Assembly: GCF_032925565.1 (NCBI RefSeq)
Contig: NZ_CP136708.1
Location: forward strand, 2,170,001 to 2,234,000
Length of the DNA: 64,000 nt
DNA from: Alteromonas sp. CI.11.F.A3
GTDB lineage: Bacteria; Pseudomonadota; Gammaproteobacteria; Enterobacterales; Alteromonadaceae
Reading direction: 5' to 3'
Below, piece after piece: positions 14,930 to 22,980 of this stretch. Below the pieces are notes generated by a model. That model was not told where the DNA came from and did not search any database. It saw only the letters and a program-made list of their open reading frames with translations. The position numbers and the translations under genes were made by a program. Position 1 is the first letter of the stretch; each line of letters opens with the position of its first letter.

Positions 14930-15685
14930 ATGTTCCTTTTAACGACTACAAAAACCGTTGCTGTAACGGTTTTATTGCTAATGCTTTTTCATACTGCGGG
15001 TTGTGCTAATTCTGAAGCAAAGTCCCTTAACTACCAAGTGGATGATGAGCTGGTGGTGCTAGCCCATGGATTAGGGCGAAGTGATTGGGCGATGTGGCGT
15101 TTTGCCCAGCGCTTAGAACACGCGAACTATAAAGTATGTCGATTAGACTACGCTACCATAGGGGTTAGTGTGGCGTCGGTATTAGATGAAACAACCAGCC
15201 AAATTGATGCGTGCTTACAAAATGCCCCCAAAGTACATTTTGTAGGGCACTCCCTTGGTGGTTTAGTCATTAGGGCGTATCTGCAAAACCACGAAGAAGC
15301 GTTAGAAGCTGTGGATGTGGGTGAGGTAGTACTAATCGGTACGCCAAACAAAGGCAGTGAACTGGCCGACTACTATAGTGATTCTTGGTTGATGAGCCTA
15401 GGTGGCGGAGTTAGTCGTGCGTTGGTAACAGGCACAAGAAGCTTGGGCAATAACCTTGATGCAATAGATTTCAATATAGGCGTTATTGCCGGCACCAAGC
15501 CATTGGGTTTAACGAACGACAGGTTCAAGGGGCCAAACGATGGTTTGGTATCAGTAGAATCAACCAAATTGGAAGGCATGAGTGATTTTATCACCATCGA
15601 GGTTGGCCATTCTCAAATGCGATATAGCGAAGAAGTGGCAAATCAAACTATTCACTTTTTGCAAAAAGGCGCATTTGACCACTAG
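14930..15685 (+). CDS. Lipoprotein alpha/beta-hydrolase (lipase-like)
   Basis: About 251 residues from ATG at 14,930; GTG at 14,906 is an alternative that overlaps the previous gene. The N-terminal helix ends in a lipobox-like TAGC with Cys at 25. GHSLGG carries the nucleophile Ser at about 108. GPNDGLVSVES (Asp) and EVGHSQM (His) complete a plausible triad. This suits an envelope-bound esterase or triacylglycerol-lipase-type enzyme. A hairpin after the stop separates it from the convergent deacylase gene. Confidence 0.78.
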   Translation: MFLLTTTKTVAVTVLLLMLFHTAGCANSEAKSLNYQVDDELVVLAHGLGRSDWAMWRFAQRLEHANYKVCRLDYATIGVSVASVLDETTSQIDACLQNAPKVHFVGHSLGGLVIRAYLQNHEEALEAVDVGEVVLIGTPNKGSELADYYSDSWLMSLGGGVSRALVTGTRSLGNNLDAIDFNIGVIAGTKPLGLTNDRFKGPNDGLVSVESTKLEGMSDFITIEVGHSQMRYSEEVANQTIHFLQKGAFDH

Positions 15686-15701
15686 TACCTAGCACCACAC
15701 C

Positions 15702-15726
15702 GCTCACCTTTTTTAGGTGAGCGTTT
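15702..15726. terminator. Hairpin between convergent genes
   Basis: GCTCACCT and AGGTGAGC pair around a T-rich loop between the lipase and deacylase stops. It lacks a long T tail, so it is a possible bidirectional terminator. Confidence 0.5.
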
Positions 15727-16834
15727 CGTAATTAGTAAATACTTTATATAGCTGTGTGCCACTTAATACCGATGCCGACGGAAAGTGCAAAATAGGTATT
15801 AAATCGCATGGGGCGTTCAATAAACGGCTGCCATTATCGTTATCAAGCTCGTCGATATTTAGAATTTTAGCTAGGGGCTCACCAGCCTTAATATTTTCTC
15901 CCGGTTTTGCCATGTATTCCACCATACCGCCCCAGTCAGTAAACAGGGTTTTATAGTCTTTCAGCATTACTCCCAACCGAGTCATATCGTCAGGCTTAAC
16001 ATCACAATTATGCAGTGCGCCTTTTGCGTTTAAGTAACTGAGTATACTTAGCGCATCCACATCGCCTTCGGTGAAATTAATCACCTCCTGGCTACCCATT
16101 TCAAGCGTAAAAGCTTCAACGTTAAATTCAATACTTCGCTGCAGATTTGCTTCAATACTTTCTTGTAGCGTCCACCATGGACAAAAAGTAGCTTCATCTA
16201 ATGCGCCAGCGAAAACGTTGGGAATAAAAATGCAGTGGGGAATATTGAATAGGCTAGCGCTGGGCTTAGCGTACTCAGGCACATAAATATGGCGTGTGGA
16301 AACAGGGCCGTTATGTAAATCTAGTACAAAATCAGCATTCACTGCTAATTGCTGTAATTTTAAGTTAAGTTGCTGCGTTAAGCCTAAACCCCAAGGTGTG
16401 GCAAGTTTAGTATCAATGGCGCTTGATAAAAACGTTCTGAAACGTTGTTTTATGCCTTGTACCGACTCTTCTGGAGTGACGGTGTTAGCAAATTGCTCAA
16501 CACTGTCTTTGTCGAAATGATAGCCTCGGTTCCAATTGGTGCCGTTTACAGGATCGAAGCGGCCCATGGTGTACTCACCGGCTTTTATATTCGTGCCCAC
16601 AGGGTTGCAATTGGGTACCAAGATAACTTCACCACAAATATCCATGTCTTTTAAGCGTTGGATAAGGTGGTAAATCACTACGTTACCTTGTACTTCGGCG
16701 CCATGTATCGAGCTTTGAATGTATACGGTGGGGCCGGGTCTTGCGCCTCGCATTCGGTAAATAGGTACATTCATGTTTCTGCCAGAGGCGTTTTGCGCCA
16801 CGACAATATGTTGTTTAACAACCTTAGTTGTCAT
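15713..16834 (-). CDS. Succinylglutamate desuccinylase/aspartoacylase family protein
   Basis: 373 residues. HGAEVQGN (His44, Glu47) and a later DLHNG are the zinc ligands of the AstE/aspartoacylase branch of M14 metallopeptidases; NCNPVGTN is also typical. Such enzymes remove acyl groups from amino-acid derivatives, and the substrate here cannot be fixed. Start ATG at 16,834. It lies 123 bases downstream of moeB on the same strand and could share its transcript. Confidence 0.78.
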   Translation of the reverse strand: MTTKVVKQHIVVAQNASGRNMNVPIYRMRGARPGPTVYIQSSIHGAEVQGNVVIYHLIQRLKDMDICGEVILVPNCNPVGTNIKAGEYTMGRFDPVNGTNWNRGYHFDKDSVEQFANTVTPEESVQGIKQRFRTFLSSAIDTKLATPWGLGLTQQLNLKLQQLAVNADFVLDLHNGPVSTRHIYVPEYAKPSASLFNIPHCIFIPNVFAGALDEATFCPWWTLQESIEANLQRSIEFNVEAFTLEMGSQEVINFTEGDVDALSILSYLNAKGALHNCDVKPDDMTRLGVMLKDYKTLFTDWGGMVEYMAKPGENIKAGEPLAKILNIDELDNDNGSRLLNAPCDLIPILHFPSASVLSGTQLYKVFTNYETLT

Positions 16835-16957
16835 AACTCTCTCTTTTTTGTTCGTTGTTATTCATGTCGTTATTTGTTGCTGATGATTTCGCAATCGCTC
16901 ATCTAAGCTGTTGTATAAGCGCTTACTTTAGCGTATCGCTGATACTTATCATTACTG

Positions 16958-17884
16958 TCATGCGCTACCGTCGTTATTGTCGGTATCTTTATTTTGCTCA
17001 CCGCAAACATCACACTGCATAGTATTTGGTAAGGTCCATTGTTGCCATTCATGTTGTAAGCCGTCGAAGGTTAACAAGGTATTCAGCGGCACTGAACCTA
17101 CTCCCATCAGTACTTGCATGGCAAGCAGCGCTTGGTAGGTGCCTACAATATTCACGATGGGCGAAAAAATGCCTGCTTCTGTACAGCTTAATTCGGGAGC
17201 GCTAAACAACCTGCGTAAGCACGCATAGCATTGGCTCTCGCCAGGTTTGGCTACAAATAATTGACCTTCAAAGCGAATGGCCGCACCGGAAATTAAAGGT
17301 ACGCCGTGTTTATAACATAAGCGGTTTATGAGGTCGCGGCTTTGAGTGTTATCGGTACAATCCAGCACAATGTCGTGCTCGCTAAACAGTTTGTGGGTAG
17401 TTATTTCAGTTTTCTCTATTTCTGTAGAATCTGTCTTAGTAGCATATACTCCAGAGTCGCCAATCCCAGAGCTATCTATCTCAGTGCGTTCTGCACCAGA
17501 GCTATTTACCCCAAAGTCGTCTTCGCGAGTTAGTGGCGTGTTATCTGGTTGCAAACTCGCTTCAATACCTACAATGTCGCAATCGCTATTTATTTGCGCC
17601 AGCCTAGCTTTTGCCGCCATCACTTTTGACTGTCCAATTTGGCTTTCATCGAACAAGGTTTGGCGGGGAAGGTTGGTGTGTTCAACAATATCGTTGTCTA
17701 TGAGTGTAATTTTGCCCACACCACTGCCACATAAGCTTGTAGCCGCCGCATTACCTAAACCACCTACACCAATCAGTAGAACGCGAGACGATGCCAACAA
17801 TTCCTGCCCATCTATATCAACTTGAGGCAGCACAATTTGTCGGTTGTATCGCATTACCTGCTTAGTTGATAGCGGGGTTTTCAT
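16958..17884 (-). CDS. moeB: Molybdopterin-synthase adenylyltransferase MoeB
   Basis: 308 residues of the E1-like ThiF/MoeB fold: GVGGLGN nucleotide loop at 39-45, NLPRQ at 71-75, LDCTDN near 174-179, and zinc cysteines C219/C222 and C291/C294. MoeB adenylates the C-terminal Gly of MoaD before sulfuration. The neighbouring divergent moa/mod cluster supports MoeB over ThiF. An unusual Ser/Thr/Glu-rich insert of about 50 residues (113-163) interrupts the domain. Confidence 0.85.
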   Translation of the reverse strand: MKTPLSTKQVMRYNRQIVLPQVDIDGQELLASSRVLLIGVGGLGNAAATSLCGSGVGKITLIDNDIVEHTNLPRQTLFDESQIGQSKVMAAKARLAQINSDCDIVGIEASLQPDNTPLTREDDFGVNSSGAERTEIDSSGIGDSGVYATKTDSTEIEKTEITTHKLFSEHDIVLDCTDNTQSRDLINRLCYKHGVPLISGAAIRFEGQLFVAKPGESQCYACLRRLFSAPELSCTEAGIFSPIVNIVGTYQALLAMQVLMGVGSVPLNTLLTFDGLQHEWQQWTLPNTMQCDVCGEQNKDTDNNDGSA

Positions 17885-18209
17885 TTACACAGTACCCTTA
17901 TAGATGAATTGGTGTTGTTCACGTTGTGCTTTTAAGCCCTACCACTATTTTAAATCATATTGGTACATGGCAATGCGTCATACGACCAACACACAACAAT
18001 TTTCAGATTAGGCGCTGCATTTTACAAAATAAGCTTTTAAAATCGACGCCTTGTAAAAACGCAGCGCCTGACTAAAAAACCGAAGCGCCGCTAGTGCAGT
18101 ATATGTTGCCGCATACATCAATGTGGTAAGCTGAACGTAACATGATGTATTAATTAGGCGTACTTTATCAAAGCCTGAATAAATGTCGCATATCAATTTA
18201 GGATTTCTT
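17885..18209. promoter_or_regulatory. Divergent moeB/moaB control region with a long stem-loop
   Basis: The 325-base gap between divergent moeB and moaB holds a 17-bp stem (18,010-18,018 plus 18,020-18,027 paired with 18,051-18,058 plus 18,061-18,069) and a 23-base loop. A second, weaker pairing, ATACATCA with TGATGTAT, lies near 18,115 and 18,145. It could be a leader RNA, operator DNA or a relic of a repeat. I could not match it to the known molybdenum-cofactor RNA motif. Confidence 0.45.
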
Positions 18210-18713
18210 ATGTCTGTAGTTAGTCAGCCGCTTAATTTGGCGGTACTTACCATTTCTGACACCCGCACACTTGAAAACGATAAGTCAGGGGATTATTTAA
18301 CTGGCGCATTAGAAACAGCTGGGCATAACTTAGGCGACAGAGCCTTAGTAAAAGACGATATCTATCAGCAACGCGCTATAGTGTCAGCGTGGATAGCAAA
18401 CCCCGACATTCACGGAATATTAATTACCGGTGGCACCGGCTTCACGCATAGAGACTCTACGCCAGAAGCTATCAGTGTTTTATTCGATAAACAGGTTGAT
18501 GGATTCGGTGAATTGTTTCGCCAAGTAAGCTACGAAGAAATTGGTACTTCTACCATTCAATCTCGCGCTATTGCAGGTTTTGCCAATAATACCGTCATCT
18601 TTTGTTTACCAGGTTCTACAGGTGCCTGTAAAACCGGTTGGGAAAAAATCATTGCTAGCCAATTAGATGTCGATTTCAAACCTTGTAATTTCGTTAAACA
18701 CTTGGTGTCGTAA
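18210..18713 (+). CDS. moaB: Molybdenum cofactor biosynthesis protein MoaB
   Basis: 167 residues from ATG at 18,210, six bases after AGGA; an earlier in-frame ATG at 18,183 lacks a ribosome site. TGGTG at 73-77 followed by THRD is the MPT-binding signature of MoaB/MogA proteins, which act in molybdopterin adenylylation or bind the intermediate. The start LAVLTISDTRT is typical of MoaB. Its stop overlaps the moaC start (TAATG), so translation is coupled. Confidence 0.88.
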   Translation: MSVVSQPLNLAVLTISDTRTLENDKSGDYLTGALETAGHNLGDRALVKDDIYQQRAIVSAWIANPDIHGILITGGTGFTHRDSTPEAISVLFDKQVDGFGELFRQVSYEEIGTSTIQSRAIAGFANNTVIFCLPGSTGACKTGWEKIIASQLDVDFKPCNFVKHLVS

Positions 18714-19237
18714 TGGCCACATTTAGTCATTTAAACGCGGGCGGCGAAGCTAACATGGTGGATGTTAGTGATAAGGCGGTAACGGTCAGAGAAGCCACTG
18801 CTCAAGGCTATTTATATGCTAGCGCAGAGGTTATCAGCCAAATAAGCAATGCTACTATTGCTAAGGGCGATGTATTTGCCGTTGCACGTATTGCAGGTAT
18901 TCAGGGCGCAAAGCGATGTGCCGATCTTATTCCTTTGTGCCATCCACTAGCGCTCTCGAAAGTCGATATTAACTTTGCCATTGAGCCGGAAAATAACCGT
19001 ATAAAAACCACTTGTTTTTGTAAGCTAAGTGGAAAGACAGGGGTGGAAATGGAAGCCCTTACCGGCGTTAACGTGGCTTTGCTTACCTTGTTTGATATGT
19101 GTAAAGCTATCGATCCTGGTATGCGCTTAGAAGGCATTCAAGTGCTCGATAAAAAAGGCGGTAAAACGGGGCATTGGCAATCTATCGGTGAACCAGTTAG
19201 CAGCCATATCAAAGACACGAACCCATTAGGTGAGTAA
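18713..19237 (+). CDS. moaC: Cyclic pyranopterin monophosphate synthase MoaC
   Basis: 174 residues with family landmarks MVDVSDK near residue 15, AGIQGAKRCADLIPLCHPL and the later GVEMEALTGVNVALLTLFDMCKA. MoaC converts the MoaA product of GTP into cyclic pyranopterin monophosphate. Length and motifs are normal. No moaA gene is present in the window, so the first step must be encoded elsewhere. Confidence 0.95.
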   Translation: MATFSHLNAGGEANMVDVSDKAVTVREATAQGYLYASAEVISQISNATIAKGDVFAVARIAGIQGAKRCADLIPLCHPLALSKVDINFAIEPENNRIKTTCFCKLSGKTGVEMEALTGVNVALLTLFDMCKAIDPGMRLEGIQVLDKKGGKTGHWQSIGEPVSSHIKDTNPLGE

Positions 19238-19258
19238 TTTACCTTCATAGGAATCAAC

Positions 19259-19531
19259 ATGAATGTAACCGTGAAAACCTTTGCGCAATTACGTGAAATT
19301 ACCCAAGAGGGCAGCTTTACCTTAACGCTGCCTGATAGTACCGTCACTATGGGGGATGTTATTACTTTGCTAAAAAGCCGAAGTGACAAATGGGTGCAAG
19401 CCCTTGGTGCCACTGCTGATAGCGATAATAGCAGTGTACTAATGGCGCGAAACCAGCAACTGTGCGATATACAAACTCATGTTCAACCAGGTGATGAACT
19501 TGCCTTTTTCCCACCAGTAACGGGGGGATAA
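19259..19531 (+). CDS. moaD: Molybdopterin synthase small subunit MoaD
   Basis: 90 residues with a ubiquitin-like fold, ending FFPPVTGG. The terminal Gly-Gly is the site adenylated by MoeB and thiocarboxylated to carry sulfur. AGGA lies about eight bases before the ATG at 19,259. Only two bases separate its stop from moaE, its partner in molybdopterin synthase. Confidence 0.92.
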   Translation: MNVTVKTFAQLREITQEGSFTLTLPDSTVTMGDVITLLKSRSDKWVQALGATADSDNSSVLMARNQQLCDIQTHVQPGDELAFFPPVTGG

Positions 19532-19533
19532 TC

Positions 19534-20007
19534 ATGTTTGCATTAATTGGCGATGCCGACTTCGATCAACAATGGTTATATAATCGCTTACGCCAAGAAG
19601 CTAGCCAAAAAGCGAAAGGCAACGTAGGCGCTATTGTTACCTTCACCGGCTTGGTACGAGATAACAATGCTGATGGCAATATTTTAGGCATTGAGCTTGA
19701 GCATTACCCTGGCATGACAGAGCAAGCCTTAACCGACTTAGTGCAACAAGCCATCACTCGATTTTCGCTAACCTCGGCAGGCGCGGTGCACCGTGTTGGC
19801 CGATTGTATAACGACGAGCAGATAGTATGGGTGGGTGCAGCCGCACCCCATCGCGCCGCGGCCTTTGAAGGCGCTAACTTTCTAATGGATATGCTTAAGC
19901 AATCTGTCCCCTTGTGGAAAAAAGAGTTTACCCGAGATGATTCACGTTGGGTTGAGGTAAAAGCCTCAGACGACAAGGCCGCTTTGGCGTGGTTACGAGA
20001 AAAATAG
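19534..20007 (+). CDS. moaE: Molybdopterin synthase catalytic subunit MoaE
   Basis: 157 residues. Family features include GAIVTFTGLVRD, LELEHYPGMTE-like sequence near residue 50, HRVGRL, and the C-terminal PLWKKEF with a Lys pair and a following W-V-E. MoaE with MoaD transfers two sulfurs to cyclic pyranopterin monophosphate. The modA start follows within three bases, so molybdate uptake and cofactor synthesis form one transcription unit. Confidence 0.93.
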   Translation: MFALIGDADFDQQWLYNRLRQEASQKAKGNVGAIVTFTGLVRDNNADGNILGIELEHYPGMTEQALTDLVQQAITRFSLTSAGAVHRVGRLYNDEQIVWVGAAAPHRAAAFEGANFLMDMLKQSVPLWKKEFTRDDSRWVEVKASDDKAALAWLREK

Positions 20008-20009
20008 AA

Positions 20010-21002
20010 ATGGCGGTTAGCGCAAAGATACTTGCTTGTTCACGAATAATACCCGCGAGTTTGAGCACGGGAGTAGGTAAACTTATAGGCAGCGCGGGTA
20101 CGTTTCTGTCTGTTGTCTTTTTTACTCTGAGCTTTGCTTGCAATGCGGTAGTATCAAACACGTATCTTGAGTCGGATAATGATTCCGCTAATTATGGCAA
20201 AGCAGTGCCCATCTTGTCTTCGCCATTACGGGTAGCAGTAGCCGCAAATTTTGCCAAGCCCTTACGAAATATCGCCAATGATTATTTTAAGAAAAGCGGG
20301 CAGGAAGTCAGCATTACCGTTTCTTCCAGTGGAACCCTATTTGCACAGCTTACCCATGGTGCACAGTTCGATGTATTCCTCTCTGCCGATACTGCTAGGC
20401 CAAATGCGCTGGTAGAAGCCGGGCGTGTTAACGGTGAAGATGTGCATGTTTATGCTAAAGGTAGGTTGGCCTTTCTGTCATCGAATACCACAGCTTCAAC
20501 ACCTAATTTTACCGCTGCTTCCTTGGCTGGGAAAAAGCTGGCTATCGCAAACCCTAAACTTGCTCCTTATGGCAACGCAGCAAAACAGTATCTTGTTAAT
20601 ACCAAGCAATGGAACACTGTTTCCCCGCATATTGTGATGGGGAAAAACGTACTTCAAACCTATCAGTTTTTTACTACAGGTAACGCCGACTATGCCTTGG
20701 TGGCATACTCACTTACACTGACAGATAAGCAAATTAATGAGGCTGGTGGGCGTGCTGCTACGGCATTGCTCATTCCCGATACCCTGCATCAGCCTATATT
20801 ACAAAGCCTTGCGGTTACTGCTGCCGCCGATAGAAAAGCCGCAGCGTCAGCATTTTCTCGTTATTTATTGTCGTTAGAAGTACAGGAAACCTTACCCAAT
20901 TGGGGTTACCAACCCGCTAATGATTCACCACCGGTTAGCGGAAATTCGCGTATTAGTGAGAGCAAGAAAGTAGACAACAGTGCCACTAGAGGCTTACCGT
21001 AA
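20010..21002 (+). CDS. modA: Molybdate ABC transporter substrate-binding protein ModA
   Basis: About 330 residues from ATG at 20,010; a GTG at 19,989 inside moaE is less likely. The N-terminal 75 residues form a long hydrophobic leader and linker, then LRVAVAANFAKPL and VSSSGTLFAQLTHGAQFDVFLSAD match the ModA oxyanion-binding fold, with GKRLAIANPKLAPYG-like sequence near the middle. It is periplasmic and delivers molybdate to ModB/ModC. The leader is longer than in typical ModA. Confidence 0.9.
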   Translation: MAVSAKILACSRIIPASLSTGVGKLIGSAGTFLSVVFFTLSFACNAVVSNTYLESDNDSANYGKAVPILSSPLRVAVAANFAKPLRNIANDYFKKSGQEVSITVSSSGTLFAQLTHGAQFDVFLSADTARPNALVEAGRVNGEDVHVYAKGRLAFLSSNTTASTPNFTAASLAGKKLAIANPKLAPYGNAAKQYLVNTKQWNTVSPHIVMGKNVLQTYQFFTTGNADYALVAYSLTLTDKQINEAGGRAATALLIPDTLHQPILQSLAVTAAADRKAAASAFSRYLLSLEVQETLPNWGYQPANDSPPVSGNSRISESKKVDNSATRGLP

Positions 21003-21695
21003 ATGCTAGAGAATAACGCCTTTGCCGCAGTAGGCTTAACCCTAAAATTGGCGTTTTTAACCAGTGTGCTATTAATGGTACTGGTTACGCCTTTGGCGTG
21101 GAAGTTAGCAAATTGGCAGCATAAATTAAAACCCGTGTTTATGTCGGTGCTTGCATTACCCTTGGTACTTCCGCCCACCGTGCTCGGGTTTTACCTGCTG
21201 GTGGCGTTTTCGCCGCAAAGCCCAGTAGGGGAAGGGTGGCAATGGCTCACCGGCCATCAACTTGCGTTTAGTTTTGATGGCTTAGTAATAGGCTCTTTTA
21301 TTTACTCGCTCCCTTTTGCGTTACAGCCGCTGTATAGCGGCTTTACTCAACTCGATAAACGGTATGTTGAAGTGGCGCATTCATTAGGTTTTGGAAAAAT
21401 TGAGACGTTTTTTCGCATCATACTCCCCATGTGCAAAGCGCCGTTTATAGTGGCATTTGGCCTTAGCTTTGCCCATACCATAGGTGAATTTGGTGTGGTG
21501 CTAATGATTGGAGGCAATATTCCAGGTGAAACCCAAGTGCTCTCAATTGCGTTGTATGAGCATGTTGAAGCCTTAGAATATGGCCAAGCACATGCACTTT
21601 CGTTAGGGCTACTGCTGTTTTCATTTTTGCTGCTTACGCTGCTGTATCGCTTTAATGGAAAAGGAGGGCAAGGTTGGAGTTCAATGTCTCGTTAG
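21003..21695 (+). CDS. modB: Molybdate ABC transporter permease ModB
   Basis: 230 residues with about five to six membrane helices. The EAA-type loop includes VEVAHSLGFGKIETFFRIILP, the contact point for the ATPase, and HTIGEFGVVLMIGGNIPGET is a typical ModB stretch. ATG directly follows the modA stop. It overlaps the start of modC by 22 bases. Confidence 0.93.
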   Translation: MLENNAFAAVGLTLKLAFLTSVLLMVLVTPLAWKLANWQHKLKPVFMSVLALPLVLPPTVLGFYLLVAFSPQSPVGEGWQWLTGHQLAFSFDGLVIGSFIYSLPFALQPLYSGFTQLDKRYVEVAHSLGFGKIETFFRIILPMCKAPFIVAFGLSFAHTIGEFGVVLMIGGNIPGETQVLSIALYEHVEALEYGQAHALSLGLLLFSFLLLTLLYRFNGKGGQGWSSMSR

Positions 21696-22855
21696 TAAAC
21701 CGCATTAGTGCGAAAGCCGTGTTGCCAGATTCCATGCAAGTTGTGGGTATTACCGGGCCGTCAGGTGCCGGGAAAAGCAGCTTGCTTCGCGCGTTAGCGG
21801 GGTTCGAGCCTGAAGCGACGGTAAGTGTTAATTGGTTTGGCGAAGGCGCTAAATCAATAGCTAACGCTAAAGCGGGTTCAGCTACAAAGACGGTAAACGC
21901 GATAAACAAAAATAGCGCGCTTGCCCCCGTGCGAGTGGGCTTAGTATTCCAACAACCTATGCTATTTCCTCATGTAAATGTAAAAGGTAATTTAGCACTG
22001 GCGCAACGTCATGCAGGCAGCAAAGCGTTAGCGCTAGAGCATGCCCTTGCTGGGTGTGAGTGCGAACACTTGTTGCATAAATCAATAGATAGCCTTTCAG
22101 GTGGCGAAGCGCAGCGAGTGGCGTTAGCGCGAGCACTAGTTAATGGGCCAGATGTGTTAATGCTTGATGAGTCGTTAAGCGCATTAGATGCTACGTTACG
22201 CAGTAAAATCCTACGATTTTTAGTAAAAACCTGTGGGCGCTTAAATATAAAATTGATCATGGTGTCTCACGATGTTCAAGACTTAGCCTTATTTTGTGAT
22301 GGGCTAATAGCTATTGTAGATGGGGTGGTAGACGTAACCGGCTCAGTAGCTTACGTTATGGCAAAAATCGCCAGCCAAGGTAGCGTAGAAAATCCCTGTG
22401 CCATATTAGAAGGTGAGATAATTCGAAACTCGGATGATTTTCCTCACCCGTTTACTCGTTTAAACGTAAGCGGCAATATATTGTACGCTAAAGCGACCGT
22501 TCAAAGTGATAACGAACAAAATAACTACACTGAACATGGGCTAAACTCGAACCCGCGTCAAGTGCGAGGAAAAATAGCCGTTTTTGCCAGTGAAGTGAGT
22601 ATCGATACCAATACACAAGTGAACGTACCCTCTAGTAGTATTTTGAATGCGCTACCGTGCGAGGTGGTGAAAATTTATCACCCTAAAATACTGCAATCAA
22701 ACAACCCGCAATCTAACAGCCAGCAACTTCAAACCGCAATCGTAATACTTACCCACGGTGATCAAACGCTATATGCCAGAGTAAGTACTTTATCGATTGA
22801 AAGGTTGAAACTTGAACCTGGTTTGTCCGTGGTGGCCAGGTTCAAACTTCAGTAG
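21674..22855 (+). CDS. modC: Molybdate ABC transporter ATP-binding protein ModC
   Basis: 393 residues. Walker A GPSGAGKSS at 28-36, Q-loop FQQPMLFP, signature LSGGE near 141-145, Walker B VLMLDE and the switch His in VSHDVQDL. The last third is a Mop/TOBE-type molybdate-binding domain interrupted by an Asn/Gln/Ser-rich insert. Start is TTG at 21,674 with GGAGG six bases upstream, inside modB. It powers molybdate import through ModB. Confidence 0.93.
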   Translation: MEFNVSLVNRISAKAVLPDSMQVVGITGPSGAGKSSLLRALAGFEPEATVSVNWFGEGAKSIANAKAGSATKTVNAINKNSALAPVRVGLVFQQPMLFPHVNVKGNLALAQRHAGSKALALEHALAGCECEHLLHKSIDSLSGGEAQRVALARALVNGPDVLMLDESLSALDATLRSKILRFLVKTCGRLNIKLIMVSHDVQDLALFCDGLIAIVDGVVDVTGSVAYVMAKIASQGSVENPCAILEGEIIRNSDDFPHPFTRLNVSGNILYAKATVQSDNEQNNYTEHGLNSNPRQVRGKIAVFASEVSIDTNTQVNVPSSSILNALPCEVVKIYHPKILQSNNPQSNSQQLQTAIVILTHGDQTLYARVSTLSIERLKLEPGLSVVARFKLQ

Positions 22856-22859
22856 ATGT

Positions 22860-22980
22860 GCAGCGCGCTTTAAAGCGAGGCGTTTGATATTTCCGCGATC
22901 TAAATTCCCACGACCTCCATTCTCGCGATATAAATCCTCGCGATCTGAACTCCTGCTTCCTAAATCGCAGTAGAATAGCG
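22860..22980. repeat. Degenerate short repeats between modC and hemN
   Basis: Between the convergent modC and hemN genes, variants of CGCGATCTAAAT / CGCGATATAAAT / CGCGATCTGAACT recur every 20-24 bases. No terminator hairpin is seen. The repeats overlap the last codons of hemN. Confidence 0.5.
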
